From positions 1 to 38,969 of the forward strand of contig JANSWP010000069.1 of NCBI GenBank assembly GCA_024743405.1: a DNA stretch of 38,969 nucleotides. Direction: 5' to 3'. Made by a program: the position numbers and the translations under genes. The notes under the pieces were generated by a model. That model was not told the origin of the DNA, did not search any database, and saw only the letters and a program-made list of their open reading frames with translations. Below are positions 17,424 to 27,700 of this stretch, in pieces. The DNA is from Bacteroidota bacterium (lineage in GTDB: Bacteria > Bacteroidota > Bacteroidia > Chitinophagales > Saprospiraceae). How positions within the stretch are numbered: the stretch's first letter is position 1; each line of letters starts with the position of its first letter.

Positions 17424-18599
17424 TTATTTATTTATTTTCCTAATTGATATTAACCCGAAAATGGGACCAATAACCAATATGGGTAAGAGATTAGAAAGAT
17501 CAAATTTCTGCAATAGGATGGTTAATAATTGAATACTAAAAATGGTCAAAGTAAAGCCTATACAATTGACGATAGTCAAGGCGGTTCCGACATACATTTT
17601 AGGCGCCGATTGAGCAACTATTGTAGAAAACTGAGGTGAATCCCCAACAACTGTAAATCCCCAAACCAACATTAAAAACAAGAATATTTCTGTAGGTAAT
17701 TGGAAAAATAATGGCGAAAACAAACAACAAATCCCTGAAACCAACAACATCCCAAAAGCAACCCATGCACTTCCTCTTTTCAAGGAGATATAACCACCTA
17801 TTACACTTCCTAGACCTCCTAAACCAATGATTAAAAAAGACCAAAAAGGCACATTCAAATCCGTGTTATGTAGCTCATTATAGGTTATTAATATAAGTGG
17901 AGTAAACGCCCAAACGGTGTATAACTCCCACATATGACCGAAATACCCAAAAGCAGCTAACCGAAATTCTTTAAAATTAAATATTTTAAAAATAGCTGTC
18001 CATTCAAACTTTGTACCTTTTGATCTATGAGGACCATCTCCTACAAAAAAGTACAAGATCACACCTCCAAAAATCGCTAAAGTAGAAGTAGCAATCAGAA
18101 TATTTTCCCATGGCAGCCCCATCAAAAACCCTTTCAATAAATGTGGAAATGCAGTCCCTAAAACTAATGCACCAACCAAATAACCCAGTGCTTTTCCAAG
18201 CCCTTTTTCAAACCAATCTGCTGAAATTTTCATCCCCACAGGATAGATACCCGCTAAGAAAAATCCAGTCAAAAACCGGAAGGATAAAAGGCTCAAATAA
18301 GTAGTTGAAAAAAAGCAAATTGAAAGATTGAATAATCCCCCAAACAGGACAGAAAACAGAAAAACTTTGGATGGTGAAAATCGATCAGCAATAGAAAGGA
18401 TGGCGAAAAGTAAAGTTCCAAAAATGAACCCTAATTGTACAGCGGAAGTAATATTTCCGATGGCAGAGTCTCCAAGATTAAGTTCGACTTGAATATCTGC
18501 CAATACAGCATTACCCGCAAACCATAAGGAGGTGCCCGCAAATTGGGCAAAAACAATGATTGGGAGAATGTATGGCCTTGTTTTTATGGATTGAGTCAC
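17424..18599 (-). CDS. MFS transporter
   Basis: This 391-residue membrane protein has about twelve hydrophobic segments and the size of a major facilitator family transporter. The first helices contain QFAGTSLWFAGNAVLADIQ and AIGNITSAVQLGFIFGTLLF, followed by the loop ADRFSPSKVF, where MFS proteins carry motif A-like residues. The start codon is GTG at 18599. This start is favoured by a perfect TACCTTTG box ending 4 nt upstream. murB follows 18 bp downstream. The substrate cannot be told from the sequence; drug or sugar-acid export are possible. Confidence 0.85.
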   Translation of the reverse strand: MTQSIKTRPYILPIIVFAQFAGTSLWFAGNAVLADIQVELNLGDSAIGNITSAVQLGFIFGTLLFAILSIADRFSPSKVFLFSVLFGGLFNLSICFFSTTYLSLLSFRFLTGFFLAGIYPVGMKISADWFEKGLGKALGYLVGALVLGTAFPHLLKGFLMGLPWENILIATSTLAIFGGVILYFFVGDGPHRSKGTKFEWTAIFKIFNFKEFRLAAFGYFGHMWELYTVWAFTPLILITYNELHNTDLNVPFWSFLIIGLGGLGSVIGGYISLKRGSAWVAFGMLLVSGICCLFSPLFFQLPTEIFLFLMLVWGFTVVGDSPQFSTIVAQSAPKMYVGTALTIVNCIGFTLTIFSIQLLTILLQKFDLSNLLPILVIGPIFGLISIRKINK

Positions 18600-18603
18600 A
18601 AGG

Positions 18604-18611
18604 CAAAGGTA
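18604..18611 (-). promoter_or_regulatory. TACCTTTG -7 box of the MFS-murB unit
   Basis: On the minus strand TACCTTTG is followed by CCTT and the GTG start codon, the same 4-nt spacing as upstream of the helicase gene at 14042. No TTG is found at the expected -33 distance. It predicts a nearly leaderless mRNA. Confidence 0.5.
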
Positions 18612-18631
18612 AGGAATTGTTAGAATTTAGA

Positions 18632-18671
18632 TGTCCGGTATACCATAGGAAACCATATTGTATACCGGACA
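18632..18671. terminator. 12-bp hairpin ending the adhesin operon
   Basis: TGTCCGGTATAC pairs exactly with GTATACCGGACA across a 16-nt loop. It lies 13 bp beyond the stop of the PD40-OmpA gene and just upstream of the MFS promoter box. There is no T-run on either side, so it may protect the 3' end of the operon mRNA rather than terminate by the classic mechanism. Confidence 0.55.
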
Positions 18672-18684
18672 CCCAATTTCCATT

Positions 18685-20676
18685 TTACTCTTTCAACTTG
18701 ACCCCTTCTTCATTGAAAGCGGTCACTTTAATTTCTGTTCGTCGATTAGCTTGATGTTCTTCTTCGGTACATTTAACATTGTTTTTGCATCGGTTTACCA
18801 GTTGATATTCTCCATAACCTTTTGCAACTACACGTCTGGCACTCACGCCTCTAGATATAATATATTCCACTGCCGATTTAGCTCTATTAGAGGATAGTTT
18901 TTCATTGTAAGAATCGGAACCTCGAGAATCTGTATGCGAACTTAATTCAATTTCCATGGAAGGATATTTTTGTAATAAATCGACCACTTTTTCTAGTTCT
19001 ACCGAAGCATCTTCCCGGATATAATATTTATTAAAATCGTAATATAATTTATCTAATTGAATAATCTGCCCAACCTTAAAATTGGTTTTATCAACTACGG
19101 GTGCTACTTCGGGCTTTGTCATAGGTTCTAATGGAATATCGACCTCTGCGATGTCTTGTTCACAATCATTTTGAAAAGCCAACAAGCGTTTTTCGCCTGC
19201 TTCAAAGGTCTCTTTCCTACCGGTCATTTCATAACCACAATCGCAATTAATTTCCAATTGAAACTTACCCCGATGATCTGTTTTGACCTCTGATTGTTCA
19301 TTAGTACAAGTATTCAAAATTTGCACATTCGAAAATGGAATTGGATCTCCAGTTTGTAAATTATAAACCAATCCAGCCAACATTTTCATCGTTGATTTTG
19401 GATTAATCGGAATCAAATATTCAGGTGCTGCCAACATATCAGCCCCTGTTACTTGAATTATCTTGGAGGCGTAGCCAGGCTTAGAAACTGATATTTCGTA
19501 GGTTTTTTCAGGAACCACTGGCACTTCAACAGAGCAGCTTTTATTTTCTTCAATTCTTGAAAAAGGATCAGCCATTTCGGTTATATCCTTAGTTCTAAAC
19601 ACATAATAATTCACTCCGTCTATCACCCTTTTCTCTAGTTGCTTATTAGAAGGTAAATCGCCAGCTCTTAAAGAATTTGAAGATAAATTAACATGCTTAC
19701 TAACCGCTAACTGAGCATCCAATATTCTAGTTTCATCTTTCGCATCAATTACACAAACAGTAGCTAAAATGGGTTTTTCTCCTAAAAACTCCCATTGATA
19801 TAAATCATCCTTTCCATTTCCTCCTTTTCGGTTTGAGCTAAAATATCCAATTAGCCCACCAGGTTCTGCAGCATATCCAAAATCATCTGATTTTGAATTC
19901 AAAGGTGCCTCCAAATGAATTCTTTTGCCCCATATATTATCATTATTAGTTACAGAGAACAAATCAAGTCCACCAAATCCACCCCAACCATCTGAGGCGA
20001 AAACTAAGGTCTCTTCTTCATCGATAAATGGAAAAATTTCGTTTCTAGTAGAATTCACTTTCTCCCCTAAGTTTACCGGTTCACCCCATCCCAATCCATT
20101 CCAGGTAGCTACCCAAATATCCATACCCCCAAATCCTCCTGGACGGTTAGAGGCAAAAAATAATTGTTGCCCATCCAACGTAAGTGTAGGATGACAAGTT
20201 GCAAATTCGTTGCTATTAAAATTGACTTCCTTTATGTCTCCCCAAAGATCATTACTCAAAGTTGCCTCATAAATTTTAAGATCAATAACATTCTTTTCGT
20301 TGGTACCTTGTTGGTTATTTCTTGAAAAATACATCTTGGTATCTTCATGATTGAAAGTAGCAGCGCCGTCGTGGTATTTTCCTTTCAATTTTTTTTCCAA
20401 CATAATTGGCTCAAAAAAACCACCTGATGGATCCTTTTGGGCAAACCATAAGTCTGAGAAATTATCGTTTCCAACATTCTCAGGGCAAGAAAAAAGACTG
20501 CCAGCTCTTCTAGTGGAAGTAAATACAAGCCCATCCCTATGAGGGACTGGTGCAAAGTCAAGATTTACTGAATTTAAGGCTTTTATATTGGTGACTTTAT
20601 AATTTTCATCTTGACCAAAAGTACCTATTGAAAAGAGGCTTAAGAAGATGATGATGAAGAGTTGATTTATTTTCAT
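18685..20676 (-). CDS. PD40-repeat OmpA-family protein of type IX export module
   Basis: This 663-residue envelope protein starts at the ATG at 20676, which gives a clean signal peptide ending TFGQ; another ATG lies 4 codons upstream. Residues about 25-300 carry PD40/WD40-like propeller repeats (LVFTSTRRAGS, MYFSRNNQQG, LFFASNRPGGFGGMDIWVA, LVFASDGWGGFGGLDLF, IGYFSSNRKGGNGKDDLYQ). A carboxypeptidase-regulatory-like domain follows at about 425-510. The C-terminal OmpA domain begins around 550 (YYDFNKYYIREDASVELEKV) with SSHTDSRGSDSYNEKLSSNRA and a final ANRRTEIKV, which bind peptidoglycan. This architecture is seen in PorE-like proteins that tie type IX secretion parts to the cell wall. It is the last gene of the adhesin-PorP operon, 42 bp after the PorP gene. 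Confidence 0.9.
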   Translation of the reverse strand: MKINQLFIIIFLSLFSIGTFGQDENYKVTNIKALNSVNLDFAPVPHRDGLVFTSTRRAGSLFSCPENVGNDNFSDLWFAQKDPSGGFFEPIMLEKKLKGKYHDGAATFNHEDTKMYFSRNNQQGTNEKNVIDLKIYEATLSNDLWGDIKEVNFNSNEFATCHPTLTLDGQQLFFASNRPGGFGGMDIWVATWNGLGWGEPVNLGEKVNSTRNEIFPFIDEEETLVFASDGWGGFGGLDLFSVTNNDNIWGKRIHLEAPLNSKSDDFGYAAEPGGLIGYFSSNRKGGNGKDDLYQWEFLGEKPILATVCVIDAKDETRILDAQLAVSKHVNLSSNSLRAGDLPSNKQLEKRVIDGVNYYVFRTKDITEMADPFSRIEENKSCSVEVPVVPEKTYEISVSKPGYASKIIQVTGADMLAAPEYLIPINPKSTMKMLAGLVYNLQTGDPIPFSNVQILNTCTNEQSEVKTDHRGKFQLEINCDCGYEMTGRKETFEAGEKRLLAFQNDCEQDIAEVDIPLEPMTKPEVAPVVDKTNFKVGQIIQLDKLYYDFNKYYIREDASVELEKVVDLLQKYPSMEIELSSHTDSRGSDSYNEKLSSNRAKSAVEYIISRGVSARRVVAKGYGEYQLVNRCKNNVKCTEEEHQANRRTEIKVTAFNEEGVKLKE

Positions 20677-20718
20677 TGTATTATACATTAATATCAGGGA
20701 TAATAATTTTTTAAGGCA

Positions 20719-21636
20719 TTAAAAATACCGTAAGTGAGCGACCTCACAATCTTTGCATTTGAAAGTATAACCAAGCATGATTTCCCAACTTCCAGTCGTT
20801 AATTTTTCTAAATCAGAAAGGGTATAATCAAAAGCAAATCCAAAGCGCATACCACTTGGAAATTCATAGCCAATCAATCCATCAATTGAATCACCTAATC
20901 GATAACTGGCCCCTAGCCAAAAGGACTTCATAAAGATAAAATTAGCATTAATATCAAAATCAGTAGGCGCTTGGGGGTTGAAACTTAACATAGCAGAAGG
21001 GGCAAATTCGATAGTTTCATTAATGGGCACTAACCACCCTCCCATGACATACCAAGTACTAACGTCTAAGGTTGCGAAGTCTCTATTTTTATCCAGGTAA
21101 AGTGCATTTTTCAACATTCTGGGTAAGGACAAGCCGACATAAAAGTTATTGGAATAATAATAGGTTCCAAACCCAAAATTAGGCGTGTAAGCGACTTCCA
21201 TACCTGTCGGGATTTCGTTATCACCACTCTCTAAAGGATTTGCCAAATCCCAATCTATTTTAGCTTGCTCTACCCTTGCATTTAGTCCAATACTTAGTCT
21301 ACTGTTTGCATTGACAGGAATATGGTAGGCATAAGAAAAATCAATGTCTACCGTTTTGACTTTCCCGATATGATCGGATGTCAAAGCCAATCCAAATGCA
21401 TTCCTTTTTTGCATAAAAGGCAATTGGGCGGTGAAAGTCCCAGTCCGAGGGGCACCATCAATACCCATCCATTGATTTCGATAAATCGCCGTAAAATCTG
21501 GCGCTCCACTTGCCCCAGTTGACCCTGGGTTATAAGCTAATTTATTGAAAACAAAGTGGGTGTAATTCAAATCGCTTTGGGCGTTTGCTATACAACCAAA
21601 AAACAAGAAAAAGAGGGTATATTTTATGAATTTCAT
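20719..21636 (-). CDS. PorP/SprF family type IX secretion membrane protein
   Basis: This is a 305-residue outer-membrane barrel with a signal peptide at residues 1-19 (ends ANAQ). The family opening is clear: LNYTHFVFNKLAYNPGSTGA, then FTAIYRNQWMGIDGAPRTGT and FGLALTSDHIGKVKTVDIDF. The C-terminus ends in the KCKDCEVAHLRYF strand. Members of this family (SprF in Flavobacterium johnsoniae) are needed for secretion or surface attachment of cargo with the CHU_C type of C-terminal signal. Here the gene follows the 2540-residue CHU_C adhesin by 101 bp, with a hairpin in the gap, so it is probably that cargo's dedicated partner. The PD40-OmpA gene follows. Confidence 0.93.
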   Translation of the reverse strand: MKFIKYTLFFLFFGCIANAQSDLNYTHFVFNKLAYNPGSTGASGAPDFTAIYRNQWMGIDGAPRTGTFTAQLPFMQKRNAFGLALTSDHIGKVKTVDIDFSYAYHIPVNANSRLSIGLNARVEQAKIDWDLANPLESGDNEIPTGMEVAYTPNFGFGTYYYSNNFYVGLSLPRMLKNALYLDKNRDFATLDVSTWYVMGGWLVPINETIEFAPSAMLSFNPQAPTDFDINANFIFMKSFWLGASYRLGDSIDGLIGYEFPSGMRFGFAFDYTLSDLEKLTTGSWEIMLGYTFKCKDCEVAHLRYF

Positions 21637-21687
21637 TGTTCCTTATTTTTTTATTTTCCCCTGAGGGATATAATATCATTCTTAAGT

Positions 21688-21722
21688 TAGGCATTGCAAA
21701 TTTCAAAAATTTGCAATGCCTA
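21688..21722 (-). terminator. Perfect 16-bp intercistronic hairpin
   Basis: TAGGCATTGCAAATTT, loop CAA, then its exact reverse complement. It begins 15 nt after the adhesin stop codon on the minus strand, ahead of the PorP/SprF gene. No long T-run follows, so it could be a partial terminator or a processing and stability site that lets the partner genes be expressed at a different level from the adhesin. Confidence 0.65.
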
Positions 21723-21737
21723 TAACCACAATTCAAT

Positions 21738-24700
21738 TTATCTAGTTATCGTGAAATATCCTGAGAGACAATCGACCTCCGATTCCGTTAGCCAAAGAAG
21801 ATAAAAATAGGTTCCGGCAGGTAATGGTTGTCCTTTGAATGTTCCTCCCCAATCATTTTTATAAGGAGCGGCTTGATAAACTTCATCCCCCCAACGGTTG
21901 AATATTTTTAATCTATTATTTAGAAAATCATTGTCCACACAAGGCACCTTGAACAGCTCATTTTTACCGTCCCCGTTAGGTGTAATGATATTTGGTACAA
22001 AACACTCTTCGGTAGTACTATTTCCAGAAATATTTAATCGGACAGTCGCTTCCGAGCAATTATCTGGACAAATCACATCACAAATCTCATAGACAAAAAA
22101 GTCTTGACCAAAATAATTTTGATTTGGTGTATACACAAAACTTCCATTGACCTCCTCAATGGTTCCATTTTCTGGTAAAGAGACCAAAGAAATTGTCCAA
22201 TCGGTCAACCCTGCTAATTCATCATTTACTACGACATCGATATCGGTTAATGATTCATTAAATAAAGTGTTGAATGTATCATCTTGTGCATCAATTAAAT
22301 TAGAGACATAGACCGTTGTATTATTAGAAGTAAATTCACACTCCCCAACAGTTACGATGACAAAATAATCTCCATTATTATCCGTTGTGGCAGGATCGAT
22401 ATTAACTATAGGCGTGTTTGCCATAAAACCGTTTGGCCCAAACCATTGATATGTGGCATTCTGAACAGGTGGAATTCCCAATTGTATTACCTCTCCTGAA
22501 CATGCTGGATTGTCTTCGGATGTATCATTAATTGCAACAACTTGTGCGGCTCCAATAACCTCTACATTTCGTGCATTTGATACATTCGAAACACAATCTC
22601 CATCTGTGACGATAACGGTATAAGCGCCAGAATTATCTTGTGTCGCATTGTTTATGATTAGCGAAGGATTGGTGGTCGTAGCAATTAACATCGTCCCATT
22701 ACCTGTATCTAAATACCATTCGTATTGGACATTGTTGCCAGAAAAAGAATTTGAAGTGAGCGTAAAAGAAGCCCCCGAACACAAACTTGTATCATCCACG
22801 GCTAGCACAGGGGTTTCCCCCATTTGAGTAGTTACCTCTACATTTACCCCATTCGAAATTGGAGATTGACAACCACCTAATGTAACCACCACTGAATATG
22901 TCCCAGAATCAGAGATCGTCAAATTATTTCTGACCAGTATTGGACTCGATGTCGTAGCAATAAGTGTCAAACCACTTCCATCATCAAAAAACCACTCATA
23001 AACCGCCCCTGAGCCACCAACCATAGAACTAGTCAATTCTAAATCATAACCCGCACAGAGTACCTCTTGAGAAGCAGAAATAACAGGCGTTTCATCCAAA
23101 ACATCTGTTACTTCTACATCGACTGAATTAGAAAACGTAGAAGTACATCCACCTACTTGAACGGTCACTGAATACACACCTGTATTACCAGGCAGTGCGT
23201 TACCAACAAATAAGGTTGCAACCGAAGTTGAACCAATAACTATATTGCCAGTTCCATCGTCAAAAAACCATATATAAGTAACGTTTGGTCCGCCAACAAT
23301 GCTACAATTTAATTCAATCAATTCGCCCACACAGGGGTTATCGTCATTGACGGAGATACTTGGTGTTTCATTATAAACATCAGTAATCACCACATCAACC
23401 GAATTCGAAGGAACAGAAGTACACCCGCCAATTCCAGCAACTACAGAATAGATTCCAGTACTACCAAGTTGAGCATCATTTACAAAAAACGTAGGCGTAT
23501 TGGTAGAGCCTAAGGGAATCCATCCATTCCCATCATCGAAAAACCATTGATAAACGACAGAACCGCCACTTATTGGCGTACTATTTAGTTCAATAGTTTC
23601 ACCCACACACAGCATATCTTCATCAACCGATAGCGTTGGTGTTTGATTGAGTACATTGGTTATCGTAAGACTTAAAGCATTTGAGGATTGAGAGACACAT
23701 CCCGCCATGCTTGCAAAAACAGTATAAATACCTTCATCTGCCATATCTGCATTCTGGATGAAAAGTGTTGGGACAGACGTTGTTGCTATCAAAGTGACAC
23801 TGTTTCCATCATCAAAATACCATTCATAGGTATCAGCACCACCTGGTATTGAAGTGACATTCATTTCAATAGTTGCGCCTTCACATATTTCATTATCTGA
23901 GGCAATCAAAGTTGGGGTTTGATTCAATATGTCTGTGACTTGAATCATAATCGAATTGGAGACTTGAGAAAGACAGCCTCCGTCATTAGCGACTACGGTA
24001 TATACCCCCGTATCATCGATAGTTAAATCACTAAACAACCAGATATTTTGACCAGTTGTAGCCACTTTCTCTGGGCCAGATCCATCATCAAAATACCAAT
24101 CGTATACAATTCCGTTTCCAGGAACAATAGTGGATGATAAAAGAAATTCACCACCAATACAGTAAATAGTATTCCCAATAGAAATCGTCGGTTCTTCATT
24201 TGAGATATCAACGACTGTAATATTTCTAATATTCGAAGGATTCGAGATACAATCACCTATTTTTATGACTAAATAATAATCACCTTCATTTATCGAAGTA
24301 AAATTACCAATGGAAAGGTTCGGTACAGTGGTGGAACCTAAAGAAACAGGACCTGATCCATCATTAAAAAACCATTCGTACTCCGTAGCAACACCTGTAG
24401 GATCACTACCTATCAAATTCAATGTTTGTCCCTCACATAAATTGTCATCAATCACCATCATAAATGGCGTCTCATTTAAAGTATTACTAACATTAATAAT
24501 AATTGAATTAGAAGGTGGCGAGGAACATCCTTGTATTTTCGCTACTAATGTATAAGTTCCAGAATTACTTGCAACTGCATTTTCAATTCTAAGATAGGAG
24601 GTATCCGAACTTGAAACCAATTCGTTTCCTAATCCATAGTCGACGTACCATTCGTAAGTGACGCCTGGTACCATGATTGTATTTCCAACTATTTCGAGGG

Positions 24701-27700
24701 TTTCTCCAATACACAAAACTGGGTCAATTGCCGAAATCGCCACGTTGACGTTTGCCACATCTAAAATATTAACATCAATCGTATCAGAAAAAGGAGATTC
24801 ACAACTACCTAAAGTTGTCATTAACCAATAAGACCCCGAATCCGTTATGTTTGAATTTGGTATCGTCAAAATTGGATCACTAGTAATAGCAACAGATTGG
24901 GTACTTCCTGAACTATTTGTAAACCATTCATAAATTACCCCATTCCCAATCAACGGAGAACAAGTTAGTACAATATCCTCCCCTAAACAGACATCCTCGT
25001 TAGCAATCATGATATCAGGAGCATCCGCTGTGTTGATGATTTCAATATCAAAGCTGTTAGCCTCACCAATACAACCTTCTTCGCTGATCAATTGAATCAT
25101 ATAGGTACCAACTTGATCAATGGAAATATTAGGAATGCCAAATTCAAAAGCTCCTGCTGGGTTAGGGGTAGCAATGGTATCAAAACCATTCGGCCCTGTC
25201 ACTTGGTAGGTAACCAGCCCATTATAATTATTACCTGTATTGATGTTAATGATTGCAAGGTCTCCATTGCAATAAATCCCATCTCCAGAAATACTATCAA
25301 TACTTGGAACTGGTGCTAACGGATTACAATCAAAATCCCGCCAATCAGATATGCCATCCATATCTCCATCAGGACATGGCGCTCCATCGGGACATTCATC
25401 CTCATCTAAAAGACCATCTCCATCTGTATCTAAATCATCGACATCTAAAATGCCATCATCATCTGTATCAGGACAAGGGGTACTATTTTCGCATTCATCA
25501 GCATCATTGATGCCATCATTATCTCTATCAATATCTTGAAAATCTGGGTTAGCGTCACCATCACCATTTGCACAAGGCGCATCGTCAGGACACTCGTCAT
25601 TATCTGGAATACCATCATCATCAGCATCTAAATCTTGAAAATCAGGATTGGGATCCCCATCTGTATTAGTCGGGTTGGAGGTTGGTGAAACAGGGTCTCC
25701 ATTGGCATCTTCAGTTGCCTGCCCAAAAATATTAACAGTAGGTGTACCCGAACCAATAATATTGTCATTATCAGGATCAGGGTTTCCACCTTCGATCACA
25801 TCGCTAATACCATCGTCATCAGCGTCTAATTCTCTAAAATCAGAGATATTATCTCCATCCGTATCTGTCGGGTCAGAAGTGGTATTGAGAGGATCTCCAT
25901 TTCCAGACTCCGTTGCTTGTCCATCATTATTTACAACCGGATTATTCAAACCGATAATACCATCGTTATCTTTGTCAGGATTTCCGCCTTCAATCACATC
26001 ATTGATGCCATCATTATCAGCATCCAAATCTCGATAATCTCGAACACCATCCGTATCCGTATCATCTGGATTGGAAGTTGAAGAAAAAATAAGTCCATTC
26101 GTATCGGAGACTGGAATTCCTTTTGAATTCACATTCGGAATCGCCGTTCCTGGCAATCCATTATTATCAGGATCCAATTGGCTGTTTTCACGGACATCAT
26201 TGATCCCATCATTATCTGTATCCAAATCATGAAAATCAGGGACTCCGTCCATATCCCAATCTAAAGGATCAGAAGTCGTAGAAAGTAGATTTCCATTTTC
26301 ATCTTCCGTTGCTCTTCCAAATAGATCGACTAAAGGGTTTCCTAGACCAATCTGTCCATCATCATCCGGATCTGGATGACCACCTTCTTCCACATCTAGA
26401 ATTGTGTCATTATCTGAATCTAAATCCCGCCAATCAGGAATATTATCAACATCTTTATCTGTTGGATTAGAAGTAGTCGTTATAGGGTCTCCATTTCCAG
26501 ATACAATTGCTTGTCCATCATTATTTACAACCGGATTATTTAAGCCGATAATACCGTCATTATCTCCATCAGGATTGCCCCCCTCTCTTACATCATTGAT
26601 TCCATCATTATCAGTATCCAAATCTCGATAATCTCGAACACCATCAGTATCCGTATCATCTGGGTTGGAAGTAGAAGAAAAAATAAGTCCATTCGTATCG
26701 GAGATTGGAATTCCTTTTGAATTCACACTCGGAATGGCCGTTCCTGGCAATCCATTATTATCAGGGTCTAAATGGCTAGCCTCCCTGACATCATTAATCC
26801 CATCATTATCTGTATCCAAATCATGAAAGTCAGGAATCCCGTCCATATCCCAATCAAAAGGATCAGAAGTTGTAGAAAGTGGATTTCCGAGGGCATCTTC
26901 TGTTGCTCTGCCATCTATATCGACTACAGGATTTCCTTCTCCAATTTGACCATCATCATCTGGGTCAGGATTCCCTCCTTCCTCAACATCTAAAATTGTA
27001 TCATTATCTGAATCCAAGTCATGCCAATCAGGAATGACATCCATATCTTTATCAAATGGTAGTGGAATTGGTACACCCGTTTGGGAAGGTGCAATAGAAA
27101 AAGGCAATCCATATTGAGTCACAATGGCTGGAGTTCCAACATCTATACGACCGTTTAAGTCTGCATCTAAATCACCAAACCCAGCTTCTTTGACGTCATT
27201 AATCCCGTCATTATCAGCATCCAAGTCATCATGATCCGGAACACCATCATTATCCCAATCCCAACGCATATAATTTTCAGTGGCTGTCACTGCATGAGGA
27301 TCAGTAGCTATGGGATTATATAGACCATTATCACCAAATTCAATGGGTAATCCATCAATAATTCCATTGCCATCGACATCAGGTTGACCATGACCAGCCT
27401 CTGTCAAATCTGTGACGCCATCATTATCAGAATCAACATCCAAATGATCAGGAACATTATCTCCATCTGTATCATACACACTGGCGACTTGATCACAAAT
27501 TCCATCATTATTAGCATCTAAACAAGGATTAGAAACTGCGACGTCATTGGCATCTAAGAAATTAGGTACCCCATCAAAATCTTCATCCTGATTGGGATCA
27601 AGTCCTCCTGGTAAACAGGCAAATCCGCCAACAGCATTGCAATATTCTTTTAAATCGGGTACGCCATCATTATCATCGTCAATATCTGTAACATCTCCCA

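Noticed and set aside
25351-26037. Long plus-strand frames opposite the adhesin repeats
   Set aside because: They are serine/proline-rich mirror images of the Asp/Gly repeat codons on the minus strand, a known shadow effect of biased repeats.
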